A stretch of 64,000 bases of DNA from Dermacentor variabilis (taxonomy: Eukaryota; Arthropoda; Arachnida; Ixodida; Ixodidae): NCBI RefSeq assembly GCF_050947875.1, contig NC_134568.1:193891353-193955352 (forward strand), given 5' to 3'. The translations under genes and the position numbers were made by a program. Positions 46,883-58,350 of this stretch are shown in pieces. The notes beneath the pieces are model-generated. The model searched no databases. It was not told the origin of the DNA and saw only the letters and a program-made list of their open reading frames with translations. Positions within the stretch are counted from its first letter, which is position 1; each line of letters begins with the position of its first letter.

Positions 46883-47873
46883 GGGGCGCTACAACGTAAA
46901 ACTATTCGAAACTTTTCTATTCCAATACTGCAATCAGCCCTCCGCGATTGGTCAAAGACATTTTTGGACCACCCCCAGTTCACCTGTCTGTCACACGACG
47001 TCCCGAAAACCGCAATAGCGGCCTTGCGTATATGACATGTACACACTGATTATGAACGATTGAACTGAACAAAAATATAGTTATTTCTGATTCGACGCCT
47101 TTTCGCCATCAGTCCTCGGTTATTGGTCAAAAGTTTTCGGGCTGCACCCACTTCACCTGCCTACCACGCGGCGTCACCAAACCGCAAAAACTCACCTCGT
47201 CAAAGTGACGTGTAAGCGTTAAAGATGCATTAATCTGCCGAACAAAACTGAATTTTTTTCTGGATAGCCGCAGGTTGCCACGTTCCGAAAGGAATAAAAG
47301 ATAGCTGCCGCCGATGCCGATCGCTCAGGCACTGGCTACTGGCACCTGCGAGAGAGCCTGGGTTTATTTTGGTATAATAAAACTTTTTGCGTGGCCGTGT
47401 AATGTTTTCGAGCACTTTCGGCACGTTTACCGCCTCGTTCTGCCAACTCTTCTTTCCTGAGGATCTGTTTTAGCCTCATTCTTAAGCTTCCGTTGCATGC
47501 CGCCGCGATTTTCGACCAGCCACCGCAAGCTCAGTAAGGGAAAGCAGACCAATCGCAGACGCCGAAACCACCCTCTTCATCCGGTTATCGATTTTCAGTG
47601 TAGTGGCTCGCCCCCTTCGAATCCCTCTCCATCTGAGCGTGCTCCTCGCCTCTTGTGAGCCAATTAGGTAAGACAAGCCACTGAGTGCAGGCAATGTTAT
47701 TCGTTTTTCAAGGCAACAAAAGGGACCTCCTAGGAACGAGGAGAGTGTTTCATTAGTCTATTCAGACAACCTTGCGGGTGACCGCCCGATGCTTGCGTCG
47801 GCGGTTACGCAGATTTGATGTCGGGAGAATGGAATAAAATCATATTGGAATAGTTTTACGTTATACTGCCCCT
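46883..47873. mobile_element. MITE G, about 1 kb with inverted ends
   Basis: The left end is GGGGCGCTACAACGTAAAAC then TATTC. The right end (47848-47873) is the inverse of AGGGGCAGTATAACGTAAAA then CTATTC. The interior has two related segments with GATTGGTCAAAGACATTTTT and TATTGGTCAAAAGTTTTC, each followed by CACTTCACCTG or CAGTTCACCTG. No ORF of note. Confidence 0.7.
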
Positions 47874-49723
47874 GAATTCCCAAACCTTTTCGTTCGTAGG
47901 TGTTTCTTTTTGTTATTGGCTGGGTGCCGTCGCTAATTCTATGTGCAGCATCAGGGTTGGCTGAAATTTTCTCTTAGAGGTAGTTCTATCATAAGGAAGT
48001 TTTCTGAATACGGCCGAGGTTCTCTTTTTTTGTTTTTTTTTTGCAGGACTTACATAATGTAACGTCTCCACATGACCGTCATACTCATTTCGCCAGCTGT
48101 GATTGGTCGTCAATGATGGTCGAGACGATCTGAAGATGCGTGTTGAATGCTTCTCTGACATAGGTTCACCTTAATTGGCGCAATTAAATGCCAAAGATGG
48201 AGTATTATAAGACCGACTGAATACTAAGGGCCATGAGAATACTAAGAAGGGAAATGAGAATGGACACAGGACAGAATCAGTTTTCCGCAGTCACTACAGG
48301 GAAGTTGCAGGCCTTGCAGAGGCAGTGGGAAAAGCGGAGCGAGCGAGATCGACTTGCTGAAGCTAATACATTATCGTAGTAAATTACTCAGCGTTTGAAA
48401 GAGCTTTTTTTATAGTCTGGAGTGTCTGTTGAAAGTGGTTTAACTTGTCTTCAAAAATGTAAAGAAACCAGAGTCTTTTCACTCGCTAAATGCGCGTAGT
48501 TGAATAAAAGCAGAAATAATTATATCAAAGCTGTCTTCACCGCCTATTGGGGGGCTTTAATGAGAGTTGTAATGTGCTGTAAAGTTTTGCTAGCGTATGT
48601 ATACCACGTGTAGTGTGAATCAATTTGAAATCACAAGAAAACGTGCACTTCCGTGACTTTTTGAACCTTCCCAGCGCCTGTAGTGGCGCTAACCTACAAT
48701 GTTAGCGCCACGAACCTGCCACTATATCACACTATGCGTTTGGACGTCTTGCTTTAGTCAAAGGATCGCGAGAAAGCAAAAGGCACTACAGAACTTATTG
48801 GCGCCTGTAGTGTTGTAAAATGAGAACGCAGATTGTTATATATTTATATGTTTGCAGTATATTTCGCAGATTATATGTAATAAAACAGTTGAATGCGTAC
48901 GAGACAATGCATTTGCGAAAAGCATGAAGGAAGGGCTGCTGGTTACAGTGGTGTTGATTAAATCAAGGTGTTTGACGTCGTAAAGGAGGAGGTGCCTGTA
49001 AACCAGCGTTTTAATGTGAAGCGTAATGTGGCTCGCTGCCCGGGTTTTTGAGGACAAGGTCTTCTTTGTCGACTTCAGATTGATTTGGGGTTCGCGGAAT
49101 CTTGGTATCTAACCACTTTCGTCTAGCAAATTTGACAAGTTTGGGCCTTATAGTGCGCGCAGACAACAACCAAACAAAACGGCGTCAAAATCAAGCTTAG
49201 AACAAAAGGCAAAAGAAAAAAAACGTGCAAAATTAGCGTATAGCTATGTACGGAGCAGTAATAAGGCGTAATAAGCGAACAATGACCGAAGTGAAATCCA
49301 TATACGCTCGTTCAATCTGTGCCCGCCTAAAACCGGAATGAGAAGTACCGCTTTGCTCAAAGAAAAATATGGCCCCGTCCGGAAAGTAGTTGGTGTCTAA
49401 AAAGAAAAAAGCTAAGGAGAACTGAAGGTTAATTAAACGGTTGATGCAAGAGTAAGGTGGTACTAAAGCAGAGTAACGAGCAGAGTAAGTTAAGGGGACT
49501 CAACAGCGGTTGACATCGAAACAAGAAAGACAACCTCTTCTGCAGAAGCCTCTCTTCCCTCCCGAATAACATACATGAAAAACAAGGAACAACAAACGAC
49601 ATGGTACACTAATGGACACCGGTAAACCTTCTCCTTCTTGGACGTCAACCACTGTTGATTCGCCTTTTTTTTTCCACAGGAGGTCCGGGTAGTCTCAGTC
49701 ACAACCTCAATAATAATAAATGA
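47874..49723. other. Intron, mostly unrecognised
   Basis: 47882-47940 shares AAACCTTTTCGTTCGTA with 26.4 kb. A perfect 11-bp stem GTGGCGCTAAC / GTTAGCGCCAC lies at 48683-48711. No gene. Confidence 0.4.
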
Positions 49724-49796
49724 CTACATTGTCCGAACCTGCGATCCCAGCAGCCCGATGCTCTGTCTATTAGACCACTGACCCATGCGGGCAGAG
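49724..49796 (-). mobile_element. tRNA-derived SINE head or tRNA pseudogene
   Basis: On the minus strand, TGGGTCAGTGGTCTAAT (A-box-like) and GCAGGTTCGGACAA (B-box-like) at tRNA spacing. The acceptor stem does not pair, so it is not a functional tRNA. Confidence 0.55.
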
Positions 49797-52700
49797 ACGC
49801 ATTCTCTTTGCACTGGTGTATTGTGCTATGTCGTCGGTAGGTGTACCCTCAATCGTATCCGCCTCTCCGCACCCGCTAAACTAGTTGCTCACAATTGTGT
49901 TATACAAGGTTGTGTGCTAAGAGGGCGCGCATCAGCCTCGGTTTGATGGACCGTTACCAAGTACTAAGAGCAGAAGTGAACTACACAGAAATCGATATTT
50001 TAAAACATTCCATCTTGTGCGTTGTGCAGTAAATGCTTCGAATTAACGTAGTTTCCTAGAATGCGTGGGATGTGCCGAATATTTCTTGCAATGTAGACGA
50101 ATTCAATGTTTCCATCATTAAAAAGCAAGACTTCTTTGTTGTTTTTGTACAATAATTTGCATTTGGTATAGTACGTTTCTATCTCAATATCTGAAAATAT
50201 ATTTCGAGGGTAGCAGTTGAGTAAACCATTGTTTAGAAATATTCCCGTACGAGATAAGCATGCAGAATCTTGCGAACAGAGGCAGTAAAGCCGATAGACG
50301 TGCGTTCTGGCTCGCCTTCACGGATAAGTTGTGCACTGAAGTAGTCCAAGTAAAAATACGACGGGTATCACGTTTATTAGAACGCCTTATTTACAAATTT
50401 TTGAAAAATATTCCGGAAGTGATGCTCGTTAAATGCCAAACTTTCCTATCTTTTTCGAAAATTGAGCGGTCACGACGTCGATTTGCAACGGCGCCTTAAC
50501 AGCGTAGCGAACTGACCACGGCGTGCGCTACGCTGCGATTTTATCGCCTCTGTTCGGAAGGTTCTGCATCTTTATCTCGTCTGGAAACATTTCTCAACAG
50601 TAGTATGGTCCCATATAATGGCCGATTCTTTTATGGACCTCGGTATGCAGACGCAATTTAAGCACAATTAAGAAAAAAATGAATATATTACGCTATAACT
50701 CTAGGGAAAACAGAAATCGATGTACAATAAAACGTATTTATTTCTGTATTGTATAAAAACACAGAAACGCTTATTTGGCAAAAAATAAGACGCAAAAAAT
50801 AGGGCCGACCGTAAGCAAACGGGCACTGTTTCTTACAAACTTTTATCAATGAAGATATAGTTATGCCTTAGGATGCAAACTTCAAAGTATGCTCACCAAA
50901 AAAGAAAGAGCAGTGAAACTCTTTGGAGCAATCGCTATCCACGACGCTTTAAACAGTCGCAATCTTTAGTACTGAGGTTGGATCAATGTTATATACATTT
51001 GGAATCGAATAACCCAAACAAGAATACCAGTGGCCGTTCTTGATTGCTCTCTTATTTTTTTTTCGCACTTGGTTATGCTGCTTCCTTTAACCTTACGAAG
51101 GTTGTTCCTGCTGTGTGAATAACACTCATAAAAAAAATGGAAAGTTTTTTTTTTTCAAATTTTGTTTTTGTGGGAAGAGACAGGCGATCATACACTTGTT
51201 TCGCATCACTGATATGTACCTCAAATTGAATTCAGCGTGCAGCGCAGCGGAGCAGTGTTGCTGTGGTGTAGGTTCTTCGGTACCACGTTCACTATACCAT
51301 ACGGTTGGCTCGCACAGGCATACTCGAAAGCTTTATACGTCGCCGTAGTCAGGACAGGATATTCTGTTCAACGTACGGGCAGCCACATCCACAAGTTGGC
51401 CAGATGGAAAACGCTTAGTCGAAAGTTACTGCTTAAAGTTCACGGGAAGCGAGATAAGCTGAGTACCTCACATCTTTGTCTGGGCATCGTCATTTCTGAG
51501 CCCCTAAACTTACATTTATTATTGTTCTACATCGGTCTTTGGCCAGAAAAAACCAGGTGCACGTAAGAGTAAGCAGTTGTTGCCTGCCGAATGGGGGCTT
51601 CTTCTTGGTTACTCTTGTGCGATGGTCTATACTGCGTATTGACAAGATGCAATAAATCATCAGTTGTTAGCGTATAGCGTCGTGTCTCCGTCTTATCTGT
51701 CGTCTTGCTTGCCCCGTTTCGGTAGACGTCAGGTTATCCAATACCAGCTAGCCTATCGATGTGTCATGTTAAAGAATGCAACAAGCGTTACATTTACTTA
51801 ATGTTGTACGTATCTATTCTGTAATTAAAATTTTGACTATGCAACTTTGTGCACATAAGTACTAGTTTCATCCTAGTCGATACCTTGAGGAAAAGAGAAG
51901 GTGGACAATTTGCTTAGTTGGGCTGGCGGGTAGAGGCTTTAGTAAAAGCAGCTTTAGCGGCGTGTCAAAGCACACAAGCGCTGTCATTGTTCTCCTTTCT
52001 GCGTGTTGTGACGATCTGTTACATGTTTTTTTTCCAAAGAAAAAAAAATACAACAGGTGCGTGTCATGTATTTGCAGCTTCATTGTCAACAGGCAGCAGA
52101 CTGGAAGTGTATAGTCACTGTTGCTTTCTGCCGCCGTGGAAGAAGGTCAACAATTGACTTCCTATTATGCGTGAAGCTGAAATAGAAACAGACGAGGTCT
52201 GTCGTGTCGTTAGCGAGGCTTGTCGCTTCACATGAGAATGAATACTAGGAGAGAATGAAAGAATCTCGCTGCCGTGTGTATAGAGAAAGCCAATATTTCG
52301 TTCGCTGAAATTACAGGCAGAAAGATCTGTTGATGAACAGCTAGCACTTGCAGTGGCCAAAAGCCGGGGTCGTGAAGTTGGTCATCGGCTGGACAGACAG
52401 ACTTTCGGAAATATTTATTCACACAGGCTAAACGTTTACATAAATTTGGTATTCCCCCATCCCTTATGTCCTTGTCACGCATGACCCGTGGAACATCAAT
52501 GTTATTTGCAGCGAAGTTATTCTTCTGGTCATTCAAGCGCGTGAGAAGCTTTAATTATGACAACAGTTGTAAATCAGATTTGCGCAGGAAATAATGAGTG
52601 GCGAACTGAAGTACCTAATGAAGCCGAATTCAGTGTCCGCTGAGCATGTTTCAGAGGCTCTTCATTAGTCGCTTTCACGCAATGCTTTCGTAAAGTACGT

Positions 52701-53190
52701 GACAGCAGTTCTAGAGTCAGAGTAAAGCGTATTAATAAAATTTATCGGCAGTGTACATTTACTGTTTGCATGTAAGCCCGTGCAAGCCGTGGCCGAGCTT
52801 TTCCGTCTACTGCAGATTCATTTTCGAGAAAAAGACGGGCGTGAGTTGATTCGAAGGCACCAATCTTTCTGTATTAATAATTTTTTTTTCTACCGTGTCA
52901 CTAATTACCGACTGGTCGCAAAGCGATCTGCGGCAGTTTTCTTTTGTTATCCCAGCCATTTTGAATTGTTTCGAGTCTCAGCAATCAGCAGGCCTCAAAC
53001 GTGTGTGGTGAAGGCCGCCGTGCGCTGATTCCTGGCGCAGCACGGGCAAACTAAGTGGGATGAATTTTACGATGTGTTGACTCGCTAGACGTTCTCAATG
53101 CATTGCCTACCATCGTTCCAAGGCGCAAGAGTAAAGCAGCTCATTTGACTTTCCAATGATGCGAAAGCATGGCCCATTGAGCGAAACAGC
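49797..53190. other. Intron, nothing recognised
   Basis: About 3.4 kb, AT-rich. Short frames at 50260-50499, 51237-51566 and 52228-52536 have no domains. Confidence 0.35.
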
Positions 53191-53530
53191 TGGCGTCTCT
53201 ACCAGCGGCACTAAAATTCCCACTGGCGGCGACGCCACGTCACTGAGGGCGCCTCGACGGAGCAGATGCGACGCGACGCCGCGGAGTTGAGGCGGGTTGG
53301 CGTCGGCGAGGCAGCCGCGTGACGCGCGCGTGTGGGTGCCGCCGTGTCGCTCTCGGAAGCCGGCGCGCGGTTCGTGCATCCACTGGGCCTCGCTGCTGCG
53401 CGCGCCGGTCTCTCGTGGCACCGCAGGCTGCTTGCTGGCTCGGGAAGCACGTGCCGCCTTGGTACGTTGCTCGCAGCGCACAACTCGAAGGACCGTTCAG
53501 TAACGCTTTCGCATTCGCAACATAAAAAGT
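53191..53530. other. CpG-rich block 3
   Basis: Sharply bounded CpG-rich segment in AT-rich intron, with open frames on both strands that mirror each other. No domain is recognised. Repeat, island or exon cannot be decided. Confidence 0.4.
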
Positions 53531-53990
53531 GCTTAGCGGTGCTCGGAGCTTTTTAAATTATTTTATTACGTTACGGCTATGTGTGCATCCAGTATATTGA
53601 TCAGGCTACTGAAACTGACGAAGAAACACTTTATTGCAGCAGCCTTAAACATGAAAACAAGACAAAAAGACAAATTGCTTTCGGAACTAAGTGTAGCATT
53701 CTATATCATTGTTAGTCATTCTCGCCGATGATCCTTACATTATAACTATTAGCGCATGTATTATTAGATGCTTACAGGAAGTTCTGCAAATGTATAGGTA
53801 GCGTGTGTAGGTTTATTGACCTTGACCCCCCCCAATGGCCTGCAGCCGAAAGGTTCACGTTCGCGTGGCGCCTGCGGCAGAAATTATGTACCACATCCTC
53901 CTCCAATGCTTGTGAACGGTGGCGCTGGCTAAGACTCCATGGTTAGTTCTAGTAGATAAACATAAATACCGCAGAAAGTGGATGGGAAAA
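53531..53990. other. Intron, nothing recognised
   Basis: Contains a C run near 53827-53834. No gene. Confidence 0.35.
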
Positions 53991-54115
53991 CCGCGCCGCG
54001 GTATCTCATTTGGTAAGAGCATCACACGCGTAATGCGAAGACTTGGGTTCGTATCTCCCCTGCGGCCAGTCGCTTTTTCATCCATTTTCACTTTCATTAG
54101 TCTATAATTTCTGTA
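53991..54115 (+). mobile_element. tRNA-derived SINE, second type
   Basis: The head CCGCGGTATCTCATTTGGTA has an A-box, and GGGTTCGTATCTCCCC is a B-box. The 5' GCCGCGG pairs with CTGCGGC as in a tRNA acceptor stem. The tail TTCACTTTCATTAGTCTAT is AT-rich, as in tick SINEs. Confidence 0.65.
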
Positions 54116-55600
54116 ACTCAATCAATCAGTACAAGCAATTTCCCCTATGCTGTCCTTCGCGTGTTTGTTGTCATACTTCTTTATATTTCCGGGCATTGTG
54201 ACACTAGGCTAGAATTTCGTGTCCACGTGCTCGTATCATAAGTCTGTGGCCGGAAAACCTTTGCTTTGGCCGCTTTTGCTTCATAAACCATGCCATTGGG
54301 CTGCTAATTGCAGTAACATAGTTGCAGTAACATAGAAACGTAAGGCTTTGCTCAACGAACCTCCGTACTCGGCAGAATATATGCAAACAAACGCATGGGC
54401 TTGCCGTGGTATCCCTTGTGAGAACTTATAGGCCATCTATATCAAAATATTCTGATTTTTAAAATAATATATTGATCTAAGCAAAAAATATAATAGTAAA
54501 TTGACAGATCACAAACGTAAACCAATCGCATTGATGTAAACGCGAAACCGAAGTCACACTTTTGGTTTCACACAAGACAGCGAAGGCGACAATTCATTAC
54601 CTAACTTTCGCATGGCACAAGGTAGAAGAGTAATTGTTAGAGGAGTACATGGGTTTATACATAGAAAAGTAATTAAAATGCCAATTTTTGAAGAAAATTG
54701 CTATTTCACGATTGGCACCATACATGAAAGCGTCCTTCTGTCATATATGTGGTTGTAATGCTTGAAGAAATATAAGAATGCATCTGTCACTGCATGAGTC
54801 CACTCTCGCAGCGTGCTGATCAGAGGTGTCATTCCGAACGCGGCCTGGGGCTGCTCCTTCAGTGCGGGCTCAGGGGGTACAAAACCTGAGCCGTATAGGC
54901 GACGACAGAAATCCGCGCACAGGTAGCAGACTTCGCAACTACGTAACGATCCTGGGCGGAAAGGGACGTGTACGGCAGCCTGCATTAGTACACGCTGCAG
55001 GCTTAGAAAGTTCGCGAGGCTGGCGAAAATGACCGTCATCTGAGAGCGGGTCTCCTGTGCGTACCTAGAGGAAATCTCGTTCAAGGAAAGAACTATGAGT
55101 CGAGTTATATGCGTGCAGGTGTCTTCTCGCCCACCTCCATTTTGGGTGTTGGTAACAGCTAAGACGATGTAGTCTAACCTAGCCGAAAGAAGATCCTGGC
55201 TCCAGCAGTCACTACTGTAAAAAAAAAAAAAGTCATATATTCCTTGATTACGAGTGACTAAGAAATATATAACCGGGAATGCGAGATGTTCAACCGGGCT
55301 CTGTTCAACTGCCGCTTCCTTTAAAAAAAAAAGGAAGAAACAAATTGTCAAAATTAGCATCATGCACGCAAACCAGTGTAGGGAATATGAAATAAAAGCA
55401 TGTAAGCAGACAAACTAAGTACAAAAATATTCGGCAAAGACTCTTAACACTGCTTAAGACTGCGGGAATGCGAAAACATTCCCACACATGAGGCAGTGCG
55501 CTCATTTTATACACCCATGACGAGGCGCCCCATTGGCTGCACCGTCACGTGCCCTACGACGCACACATTAGGCCCTACTTTTATTAGCCAGAACCGAGGA
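54116..55600. other. Intron, nothing recognised
   Basis: The open frame 54701-55363 (-, 220 codons) has hydrophobic stretches, but no domain I recognise and no clear start or splice context. The A run in 55220-55230 is embedded in it. I would not call it a gene. Confidence 0.35.
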
Positions 55601-55695
55601 GCCGCCGTGGCGTCGGGGAAGCGTGCTCTTCTCGCACACCGGAGTCCCGGGCTCGATTCCCACCCATACCGAAGCGTAACAGATTTTCTTTACTA
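55601..55695 (+). mobile_element. tRNA-derived SINE, third type
   Basis: Head GCCGCCGTGGCGTCGGGGAA, then the B-box GGGCTCGATTCCCAC at tRNA-like distance, followed by a short AT-rich tail. Confidence 0.6.
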
Positions 55696-56275
55696 AGCCA
55701 TCAATTTACTTTGTTTACAGGAACCTCCCTGAGTAGTTTGACGTCAATCCGGACATTTTTGCCGTGTTTTTATCCATTGCGCCGTCAGCCATTTCGGTGC
55801 CATCGCTCGGTGACGCCGGCAACGACGTCGTCGGTAGGATTTTCGCGTAAATGGGGTGTATAATGCTTTCGCATTAAAACGTGTTTGACGTTCTTCCAAA
55901 GAGCACGTTATCCTTTTCGCGCCGTTGAATTGTCGGCGAAGCTGCAAGTGTTTTCATGCCTCTGGTCTGCGACTCGGCGCTGGGGTGAAATGGCGGGAAG
56001 GAAGGGCAAGCGAATACACAGAGAGAAGTTCTTAGAGAAAATAGGCAGAACTGCCGACAGCACGCACGGCAACAGGCAAGAACGAAGGTATGCATACAGG
56101 AATACGGCACGTGTGCGTCTGGCGCGCCCAAGCGTCACGCTCTCCAAAGGAAGTATCCTGCGTTTTGCATTCTCCCTAATTGCCACTGCTGGTCTGTGCC
56201 ATATGCCGCCTAAATGCCATCGCCAATTCTTCGTTCTTTCTCTGGCTTCTTTTCTCTTTCATGGCGCGCCCGCAG
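55696..56275 (+). other. Intron end before the second Ig exon
   Basis: Includes a repeat end with GGCAACGACGTCGTCGG and GCTTTCGCATTAAAA (about 55820-55880). The last 50 nt are T/C-rich and end in CAG, the acceptor. The open frame 55885-56275 is only the intron read through into the exon. Confidence 0.6.
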
Positions 56276-56563
56276 ACAAGCCACGGGTGAGCTTGGCCTG
56301 GGGCAACCGGGTGAACCGGTCCAGCATCGTGCAGGGCACCGACGTGTACTTCGAGTGCGAGGTGGACGCCAACCCGCGGCTCATCGAAGTCTCGTGGCGA
56401 TTCGAAGGCCACGAGCTCGCCTCGCGCATCTCAAACTTCATCGTGAGCAACCAGTCGGTGGCGCTGCGCGGCGTCCAGAGTTCCAACACGGGCCACTACT
56501 CTTGCGTGGCCGCCAACTCCGAGGGTGCCTCCGAGTCCAACAGGGTCTTCCTCAGGGTCCAGC
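56276..56563 (+). CDS. Ig-domain exon of a Sidestep-like receptor (downstream of the two)
   Basis: Second internal coding exon of the same gene, 288 nt and again phase 1 to phase 1. The acceptor CAG ends at 56275 after a long T/C tract, and the donor GTGAGT starts at 56564. The exon encodes one Ig domain: first cysteine in VYFECEVDANP, tryptophan in VSWRFEGHEL, second cysteine in GHYSCVAAN, and an end strand NRVFLRVQ. Two N-glycosylation sequons are present (NRS, NQS). The ending T of the upstream exon plus AC here gives a Tyr codon, producing VHYKPRVSL, which is the expected inter-domain linker in Sidestep proteins. The run DVYFECEVDANP followed by SWRF strongly resembles the fourth Ig domain of that family. 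No further exon is visible before the end of the window, so the following intron is at least 7.4 kb. Confidence 0.88.
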
Positions 56564-58129
56564 GTGAGTCCGGCCGCTGCCATTAACGGCGCCCGCATTT
56601 TGCGATTATAAAGAAGGTTACGCTGTTGTCTGCTCAAGCGCTGCCATGCCTTTAATGTAAATCCTTCGAAGGCAGTGCGGTATGGTTGAAGAATGCGATG
56701 TATAGCTCATGCGCAGCCGCGACGAGGAGGAGGAGCACATTTCACTTACACACAGTATACGCGTTTCTAATAAGGAGGCGCTGGTAAACGGCGAGGAAGC
56801 ATCGTGGACTGGCTTAGATGAGAGTGTTGTGTGTAGGACGTCAGTTTTCGAACCCGAGCGTCTAAATACTACGCAGCTTCATCTTAATAAGATATCGCTG
56901 CAGCGTCAGCCATGTGCGCCGTTACAAAACTGCCATTATCCTAGCAGATGGAAGCTTCCCTTCGGAAAAGATGTCTTACTGTGGGCTCTTCACTTAGCAT
57001 TCTAACGTGTTACAAGATAGCCTTTACTCCAGGCTTTTACTTGCGATGCCGGAGTGGTGGATGTCAGAGCCGTTTCCGCCACTGTTGCAAAAACAATTAA
57101 GTCCTTCTCGTCGACGCCGCAGGCTCTCGGATCTTTTCGCTTCGTGTGTGGGAACCAGACCCGTCAAGTCTTTCCATTGGCACCTCTTAGTGCTCGAACA
57201 CTCGGTTGACATGAAATTCATTCATTCATTCATTCATTCATTACATGGAATTCATTCACGACATGGAATTTATTTAATTTCTATGTGTTCATACAAAAAA
57301 AAAAGAATATAAATATCTCTCGTATTGAAGCTGTGTTGCCTCAGAACTTTTGTTCTCTCTTTTTTGCAGTGTAATAGGAGATAAGCAATATATGCTATTT
57401 AAATTCTTTAAAATTAGAATTCATACTTCAAACATTTAGTGAAACTAGGTTGAAAATTTCTATATATTCTCCGGAAATAAATTGGGTAAGAGAAGGTTAT
57501 GTGTTTTAACTTGACCATAACAGGTCGCTGACAAAAAATATATATCTAATTGGCGTACTTAAGTTTCTTACGTACAAGCCTGCATTTCACTCGCGGTTGT
57601 GTTCCTGGTGGAGAAATTGGAGTATTTGGCGATTACTAAAGCTTCTTCTTTAAAAGAAATTTTTTAGTCCTCATTTTCAAAAACAAAAGTCGACCTCATT
57701 GTTCTGACAGCTTATTTCTAGAGAAACAGTGATCGTGTTTCACAATAAAACATTAAAGAAAAATAACCGCCTAGGCATTCCGGACAGATGGTTAACCAGC
57801 GAAGCTGAAGCGTGTGGCCCCAGTGTTTATCACCGGGTCAATCGCGACGGTTCAATTAACGACGGTTTTATGCTGCCAGATCCTCGATCGGTACGCAGTT
57901 GCTGCTTGCGCTCGGCTGCACGAGCCTGTTCTTGTGCCCGGGCTGCAGCACCGGCACTGCCTAGACGAGAACGTTTCCGGTTGTGCTCGCGGGGTTGCTT
58001 ATGGAAAGCTGCCCGCTCCTAAGGAGTACGTATGATGCGTGGCCTACCATTTCGGAGCCGGAGAGAAGCTGCTACGCGAGCGCTTGGCTGCGACGAAGAG
58101 CAACGACGTTAGTACTGGCTCAGCTAATC
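56564..58129. other. Downstream intron, nothing recognised
   Basis: Begins with the GTGAGT donor. Contains an ATTC repeat at 57216-57242. No further Ig exon found. Confidence 0.45.
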
Positions 58130-58350
58130 CAACACCACCTCGATACCACAAAGCCTTTTCACTCACATCCATGACGTCATGTGACCTGGCCCGACTGCCA
58201 TAGAGTCTAATGGGGATGCTGCCGAGTAGGCAATAGTGATTTTGACGTCACCGCTCTCATCGCGCCAGCCTGGCCAAGGGAAATTTCGGGCCAGGTAGCG
58301 TGACGTCATGGATTGCAGTAACGAGGCCTTGTGCTATCTAGGTGGTGTTG
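58130..58350. mobile_element. MITE H with about 65-bp inverted arms and three CRE sites
   Basis: CAACACCACCT at the left end and its inverse AGGTGGTGTTG at the right end. The arms run through ATGACGTCATG.GACCTGGCCC and its inverse with some mismatches. CTAAT occurs on both sides, a likely target duplication. Three exact TGACGTCA palindromes lie at 58172-58179, 58243-58250 and 58301-58308. Confidence 0.8.

Larger units (their letters stand above)
8423..56275 (+). other. Long intron between the two Ig exons
   Basis: Begins GTGAGT and ends CAG, length 47,853 nt, phase 1. It is filled with transposable elements on both strands, listed separately. I found no further Ig exon in it by reading the translated frames, but a very short or diverged exon could be missed. 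Confidence 0.8.

Noticed and set aside
48683..48711. 11-bp perfect stem as a terminator or regulatory RNA
   Set aside because: A single short stem in intronic DNA of an animal genome, with no context.
54701..55363. 220-codon minus-strand open frame, longest in the region
   Set aside because: No domain recognised, and it includes phenylalanine runs from poly-A tracts. Length alone is weak evidence in 64 kb.
55885..56586. 233-codon frame as a complete gene
   Set aside because: Only 56276-56563 has the Ig pattern. The first 390 nt are intron that happens to be open, ending in a clear acceptor site.
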